Positions 5,785-9,172 of a stretch of 9,172 nucleotides of DNA are shown here, in pieces. Position numbers and translations under genes: made by a program. Origin of the DNA: Thermoprotei archaeon (GTDB lineage: Archaea > Thermoproteota > Nitrososphaeria > Geothermarchaeales > JDFR-13); NCBI GenBank assembly GCA_015661745.1, contig DQVL01000118.1:1-9172 (forward strand), read 5' to 3'. Positions within the stretch are counted from its first letter, which is position 1. Each line of letters starts with the position of its first letter. The notes beneath the pieces were generated by a model, which worked only from the letters and a program-made list of their open reading frames with translations, was not told the DNA's origin and made no database searches.

Positions 5785-6728
5785 CTAATTATATGGAATG
5801 GTACAAGCCTCAATTGGATGGTCTCTATATCAAAGTGGAAATATAGGTTATATTCACCCATCATCTCACCATGGTCTGATGTAATTATTATCGTCTTTCC
5901 TTTATTCTCTCCTATTATCTTCTCTACATATGATAAAGCTATATTCAAGTTATCCATGTATCCATTCCATATTAGATTATCGACATCTCTTTTACTTAAG
6001 TGCCTCCTTAGATAGGGGATATATAGATATTCGAACCCGAGTCTAGTGCCTGACTTCATAATCTCTTTGTCAAGACTATATATTAATCTATTGATTTTCC
6101 AATGGTTAATATATGGTGTATGAGGCTGCATAAAATGTATAACCATTCTATAATCTCTACCGAGCCTCATACCCTTTAACTCCATCCTCAACTTAGCCAT
6201 TTTATATGATCTATATACCGTCCATGGTGTAACCGTATATAACTTTCTATCCATACCTCTTCTCCATACCTCGATTATATCCATAAATTTATCTCTTAAA
6301 TCATATAGGAAGAGTCGATGTAGATGTTTTCTAACCCCTAAGGATTTATTTACAAATATGTTTGCTGATATGTATATTATGTCATTCCATTTATTATCTA
6401 GCCATGTCCTCATTATCCAGTGAGGTGTTATAGAGGCGGGTGACCATGCATACTCTATATTACCTGGAAGTTTGGATGCTCTAGATGATTTATAGGCGTC
6501 ATATCTACATGCATCTAAGACGATTAGGATATCCCAGTTTATGTCATGGATAAGTTTCTTTTGGTCTGGTGCATCTATATTGGGATACCCCCCAGCTTTA
6601 TCGATTAATCTACTGGATATTCTCCCCAGTATAATTGGAATTAGATATCTATATCTATATGAGAATCGAATTATATTTATTCCACGCTTTATTAAATGGC
6701 GTGGATCTATATTTTCTCTATTTGCCAT
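5781..6728 (-). CDS. sulfatase/alkaline-phosphatase-superfamily hydrolase without signal peptide
   Basis: From ATG 6728 this is a 315-residue protein of the sulfatase-like branch of the alkaline phosphatase superfamily, which hydrolyses or transfers phosphate or sulfate esters using two metals. Visible motifs: DILIVLDACRYDAY with metal-ligand candidate Asp72; SPASITPHW with Thr101 in the nucleophile position; HFMQPHTPY with His203; TSDHGEMMGE with Asp285-His286; and His298 before LRLVPFHII, matching the last metal-side histidine. The Cys-x-Pro-Ser-Arg site of classical sulfatases is absent, so a Thr-nucleophile phosphatase or phosphotransferase is likelier than a sulfatase. It is very basic at the N-terminus (RFSYRYRYLIPIILGRISSR), which may bind membrane lipids or polyanions; no true signal or membrane helix is present. 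A TTG at 6785 would extend it by 19 residues over the regulator gene; the ATG leaves a 7-base gap and is preferred. Substrate is unknown. It is probably co-transcribed with the regulator. Confidence 0.78.
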   Translation of the reverse strand: MANRENIDPRHLIKRGINIIRFSYRYRYLIPIILGRISSRLIDKAGGYPNIDAPDQKKLIHDINWDILIVLDACRYDAYKSSRASKLPGNIEYAWSPASITPHWIMRTWLDNKWNDIIYISANIFVNKSLGVRKHLHRLFLYDLRDKFMDIIEVWRRGMDRKLYTVTPWTVYRSYKMAKLRMELKGMRLGRDYRMVIHFMQPHTPYINHWKINRLIYSLDKEIMKSGTRLGFEYLYIPYLRRHLSKRDVDNLIWNGYMDNLNIALSYVEKIIGENKGKTIIITSDHGEMMGEYNLYFHFDIETIQLRLVPFHIIS

Positions 6729-6735
6729 ATAATCT

Positions 6736-7137
6736 CTATGTAAATCTCTTTGATATAATTGATTCACATATTTTACATTCTTCAATATCTACATCCGGCT
6801 CCAGAAATTTGTGGAAGTCGCATATATACTCTCTAGTTATGAAATAAAGTACTATTTCATTTAAATCTCTAGTTACCTCCTCTTTAGATGGTCTCTCCCT
6901 AACAATTTTATCGGCTAACCTTTTTATCATGTTAAGTATATCAGGATATTTATAGATTTCATCAATATATTTACCCCTTGACTGGCTCATATAGTAGGAT
7001 ACACTCGCTTGTGTTATATAGAGTGCTTTAGCTATCTCCATCTGTTTATATTTATATTCGCTATTCAAAATTCTTACTAAGATGCTTCTTACAGCGGGTA
7101 ATATACTCTTTACAATTACTTCAAAGGGTGTATACAT
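6736..7137 (-). CDS. HTH transcriptional regulator (COG2522/XRE-like) with C-terminal Cys/His site
   Basis: This 133-residue protein starts at ATG 7137 with GGTGGG at 7146-7141 as ribosome binding site. Its N-terminal half matches the archaeal COG2522-type regulators: a PFEVIVKSILPAVRSILVRIL helix, then a helix-turn-helix at about 28-52 (MEIAKALYITQASVSYYMS), where QASVSYY is the recognition helix, followed by a basic SRGK. The middle (about 65-100) is helical. The C-terminus has Cys106-x2-His109 and Cys121-x2-Cys124, which could form a metal or redox-sensing site; such paired cysteines would suit a sensor role, but this is inference. It lies 42 bases downstream of the S9 peptidase stop and 7 bases upstream of the hydrolase ATG. 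A 22-bp dyad sits between its start and the peptidase gene, suggesting autoregulation and control of the hydrolase. The HTH assignment is confident; the signal sensed is unknown. Confidence 0.85.
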   Translation of the reverse strand: MYTPFEVIVKSILPAVRSILVRILNSEYKYKQMEIAKALYITQASVSYYMSQSRGKYIDEIYKYPDILNMIKRLADKIVRERPSKEEVTRDLNEIVLYFITREYICDFHKFLEPDVDIEECKICESIISKRFT

Positions 7138-7151
7138 CTACCCACCAAATA

Positions 7152-7173
7152 TAATATCGTTATAACGATGTTA
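7152..7173. promoter_or_regulatory. operator-like 22-bp dyad upstream of the HTH regulator gene
   Basis: The core ATCGTTATAACGAT (7156-7169) is a perfect 14-bp palindrome. After one mismatched pair (7155/7170) three more pairs match (TAA 7152-7154 with TTA 7171-7173). It fills about half of the 42-base gap between the S9 peptidase stop and the regulator start. On the minus strand, TATA-like sequence (TATATAAC about 7186-7179, overlapping the peptidase stop codon) lies just upstream and the GGTGGG ribosome binding site just downstream. The dyad therefore covers the expected transcription start, a classic place for an autorepressor. The sequence is seen; binding by the adjacent HTH protein is inference. 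Confidence 0.55.
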
Positions 7174-7179
7174 ATATAG

Positions 7180-8898
7180 TTATATACTATTCATATATTT
7201 GGATATCCAGTCTAGTATCAATTTTATATATATAACTCTATTTCTATGTTTTGCTACTCCATGACCTTCATCCTCAAAGATGTATATATCCACATCCCTA
7301 TTTAGACTCTTCAATTTCTCATATATTTGGATGCTCTCCTCAACAGGCACTCTAGGATCATTCCTTCCATGTATTAAAAGAAGTGGTGCTACGATCCTAT
7401 CTATATAATATATGGGAGAGATCTTCCTCAAAAAGTCTAGGTCGTTATCTAGACTTCCATATTCTCTCTCCCTTAGCCTCCTTCTCCATGGACCAGTATT
7501 TCTTAAGAATGTCTCTAGGTTGGAGATTCCAACTACTGATACGGCTGCTCTCCATAGATCTGGATAGTGTGTTATTAGATATAGTGTTGCGAATCCCCCA
7601 TAGCTACCCCCTATTACAGCGGTTTTATCTTTCTCAATAACCCCTTTTTGAGATAGGTCATATAATACCTCAACTATATCCTTTAAACTTCTCTCCCTAT
7701 TTCTTCTATCATCTAAATGTCTAAATCTCTTTCCATAACCAGTGCTCCCTCTATAATTGGGTTGGACAACTGTATATCCATTATTTACTAATACCTGTAT
7801 TAATGGGTTATAGATAGGTCTGCTCTGGCTCTCAGGCCCCCCATGGGGGTATATTATAGTGCCTCTCGAGTCTTTAGCCTTGTAAACTAGACTCTCTATC
7901 TCCAAACCATCCGAGGCAATTGTTTTATATATCTTGGGTTCACTCAAATGATTGGCTAACTCATTAAATTTATCACAGTATTTTATGGGCTCCAATTTCC
8001 CATCTTTTAATATCCATATTGACTCTCCATATCTAACGGTATTTAATGAAAATAATGGTTCTCCATCAACATCTATATATGCTAATACACCCTTTGGCTT
8101 CTTAATCTCTTCATCATCAATTTTTATAACGCTGTCTCCAGATACATTTACTGAATATATTAGGTTGCCATCTCTATATTTCATCATCTCAATCTCATAT
8201 TCCTCCTCTAAAATCTTTTCAAATGATGTGTTTAGAGTATACTCCGCTATATATCTCTTGTCAGAGTTATAATCAGTTACTAAATATAGTTTCTCATTAT
8301 CTATCCACTGTATACTTGAGAAATGGGTATCGGGATATTCGATCGAGTCTATGACTTCCCCCGTCTCTACATCTACTACGTAGATATTTTGCTCCCACGT
8401 TGCATTACTCTTGCTGATAACCAATTTATCGCCATCTGGTGATATTTGAATAGGATATATATTTTCATATGGACCGAATATCTTATACTCCTCCCCTGTT
8501 CCATAGTTATATATATAGACTTCAAATAGTCTCGGATCACTCCTATTTGTTGCATATGGAATTATCTTCTCCTCTTCATATGCTTCGCCCGGTATATTAA
8601 TTGATTTCCCATCTCCTAATGTGAAGAGTTTTTCACCCTTATATATATCAATACCAGTGATATACCATCTTTCATTCCCATTTACATCATGTATCGGGAA
8701 TATAACTTTGTTCTTCAAATCTTTCCTATAACCAGTTACTCTATCGAGATCAGGAGTTAACACTTTAAACTTATCATCTTTAAATTCATATAGTTTTGGT
8801 GATCCATCCAAATCTGAGATAAGGAATATCCTCCCTTCTACCCATCCCCCCTGTCTATATGCATGTATATCAATATATGTATTTATATTGGGTATCAA
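7180..8898 (-). CDS. S9-family serine peptidase (prolyl oligopeptidase fold)
   Basis: This 572-residue enzyme has an N-terminal beta-propeller (about 15-320; blades such as ISPDGDKLVIS and YVVDVETG) and a C-terminal alpha/beta hydrolase (about 325-572). The catalytic set is complete: HGGP at 352-355, Ser432 in IGGSYGG, Asp514 in HGRNDPRVP and His546 in DEGHGVAKHRN. The NDPRVP and GHG contexts place it with the DPP/AAP-like S9 peptidases with a short propeller. It differs clearly from the other S9 enzyme in this window (DYRC and ENHDLS contexts), so the two are not a recent duplication. No signal peptide is present; cytoplasmic peptide turnover is expected. Start: the frame is open only back to a stop at 8908-8910, and the sole usable initiator is TTG at 8898, preceded by GGTGAT. 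A nearby ATG (8903-8901) is out of frame and meets a stop after one more codon. It lies upstream of the regulator on the same strand, but the regulator seems to have its own promoter. Confidence 0.92.
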   Translation of the reverse strand: MIPNINTYIDIHAYRQGGWVEGRIFLISDLDGSPKLYEFKDDKFKVLTPDLDRVTGYRKDLKNKVIFPIHDVNGNERWYITGIDIYKGEKLFTLGDGKSINIPGEAYEEEKIIPYATNRSDPRLFEVYIYNYGTGEEYKIFGPYENIYPIQISPDGDKLVISKSNATWEQNIYVVDVETGEVIDSIEYPDTHFSSIQWIDNEKLYLVTDYNSDKRYIAEYTLNTSFEKILEEEYEIEMMKYRDGNLIYSVNVSGDSVIKIDDEEIKKPKGVLAYIDVDGEPLFSLNTVRYGESIWILKDGKLEPIKYCDKFNELANHLSEPKIYKTIASDGLEIESLVYKAKDSRGTIIYPHGGPESQSRPIYNPLIQVLVNNGYTVVQPNYRGSTGYGKRFRHLDDRRNRERSLKDIVEVLYDLSQKGVIEKDKTAVIGGSYGGFATLYLITHYPDLWRAAVSVVGISNLETFLRNTGPWRRRLREREYGSLDNDLDFLRKISPIYYIDRIVAPLLLIHGRNDPRVPVEESIQIYEKLKSLNRDVDIYIFEDEGHGVAKHRNRVIYIKLILDWISKYMNSI

Positions 8899-8901
8899 AT
8901 C

Positions 8902-8907
8902 ATCACC
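8902..8907 (-). promoter_or_regulatory. ribosome binding site that fixes the TTG start of the S9 peptidase
   Basis: GGTGAT on the minus strand is a full match to the archaeal Shine-Dalgarno consensus and sits three bases before TTG 8898. It lies between the in-frame stop at 8908-8910 and the TTG, leaving no other in-frame initiator upstream. A TATA-like CTATATATCA lies at 8930-8921 on the same strand; if used, the leader would be very short. Confidence 0.5.
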
Positions 8908-9162
8908 CTATATTGAGATTTGATATATAGAGGTATAGATATCTAATATTAGTAAAAGGAGTAGATCTATAATTAATTTTATTATCACTCAATGTTTCGG
9001 ATCCATCATAACTATATCAATTGATAGATATTTGGAATATATTTAAATTCTTTGAATATCATTATGATTATCGATAGTGTTCTAACATGATATTCCATAA
9101 ATTAAGTTTTTTCTTCTTGTCGTTTGGAAGTTCCCATGTGTGAGTGTGGAGATTTTTTTAGG

Positions 9163-9172
9163 AGATCGGAAG
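9163..9172. other. terminal 10 bases identical to the Illumina adapter start
   Basis: The window ends in AGATCGGAAG, which is exactly the first ten bases of the common Illumina TruSeq adapter (AGATCGGAAGAGC). At the very end of a sequence this is more likely adapter residue on a contig end than genome. Bases just before it may also be low-quality. A coincidental genomic match cannot be excluded. Confidence 0.5.

Larger units (their letters stand above)
8899..9172. other. intergenic stretch, no supported gene
   Basis: About 270 AT-rich bases separate the S9 peptidase start from the window end. No reading frame of useful length, tRNA or C/D box pair was found. It contains a 9-bp inverted repeat (GAATATCAT 9054-9062 with ATGATATTC 9087-9095, 24-base loop), a T-run at 9107-9112, and a perfect 12-bp palindrome TATCAATTGATA at 9015-9026. 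These may belong to the promoter or terminator of a gene beyond the edge. The left part must hold the peptidase promoter (minus strand). Confidence 0.5.

Noticed and set aside
6030..6038. tRNA T-arm-like GGGTTCGAA on the minus strand
   Set aside because: It is inside the hydrolase coding sequence (encoding Gly-Phe-Glu), and no acceptor or anticodon stems flank it.
6729..6785. TTG 6785 as start of the sulfatase-like gene
   Set aside because: It would overlap the regulator by 50 bases and adds no recognisable residues; ATG 6728, seven bases after the regulator stop, is simpler.
783..8898. The two S9 peptidases as a duplicated pair flanking an island
   Set aside because: They differ in length, propeller and the sequence around the catalytic Asp and His, and no direct repeats or integrase genes lie between them.
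8901..8907. GTGATGA on the minus strand, a C-box-like element of a C/D sRNA
   Set aside because: No D box (CTGA) at suitable distance was found; the bases are explained as the ribosome binding site of the peptidase.
9136..9172. Possible start of a plus-strand gene reading MCECGDFFRRSE
   Set aside because: Only twelve codons are visible, no clear ribosome binding site precedes it, and its last bases coincide with adapter-like sequence.

Overview
The window looks like chromosomal DNA from an AT-rich, thermophilic member of the Thermoproteota (Crenarchaeota-type archaea). Evidence seen directly: Ile codons are mostly ATA, Arg codons mostly AGA/AGG, promoters have TATA boxes, Shine-Dalgarno sites are of the GGTG/GGAGG type, and several genes appear leaderless or start with TTG. 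The gene content fits: a tetraether lipid synthase (membrane-spanning archaeal lipids), two S9-family peptidases and an archaeal HTH regulator. The genus cannot be named from the sequence alone.

Layout, left to right. Positions 1-391 (minus) hold the N-terminal part of homoserine dehydrogenase, cut by the window edge, with a perfect 16-bp palindrome over its likely core promoter. Positions 392-782 carry no convincing protein gene but contain a GC-rich island (about 482-696, roughly 47% G+C between very AT-rich flanks) that folds into a chain of hairpins. It may be a small RNA or the decayed end of an IS200/IS605-type element. Next comes a plus-strand pair: an S9C acylaminoacyl-peptidase-like enzyme (783-2720) and, one base after its stop, an exported, membrane-anchored staphylococcal-nuclease-like protein (2722-3300). 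The tetraether synthase gene tes (3433-5286) has its own TATA box, a strong ribosome binding site and a dyad just upstream of the promoter. A small unrecognised acidic protein (5365-5784) follows, with its own promoter.

The right half is on the minus strand. A sulfatase/alkaline-phosphatase-superfamily hydrolase (5781-6728) sits directly downstream of an HTH regulator (6736-7137), which has a 22-bp dyad ahead of it. A second, unrelated S9 peptidase (7180-8898) lies upstream of both. The small plus-strand gene and the hydrolase meet tail to tail, and their stop codons share one CTAG. Positions 8899-9172 show no supported gene. The last ten bases equal the start of the standard Illumina adapter, so the right edge may be a contig end with adapter residue.

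How the genes fit together: most are housekeeping or cell-envelope functions (amino-acid biosynthesis, peptide turnover, surface nucleic-acid degradation, membrane lipid maturation). The least described parts are the regulator-hydrolase pair with its operator-like palindrome, the anchored surface nuclease coupled to a peptidase gene, and the hairpin-rich island. No defence system, CRISPR array, tRNA or rRNA gene was found.
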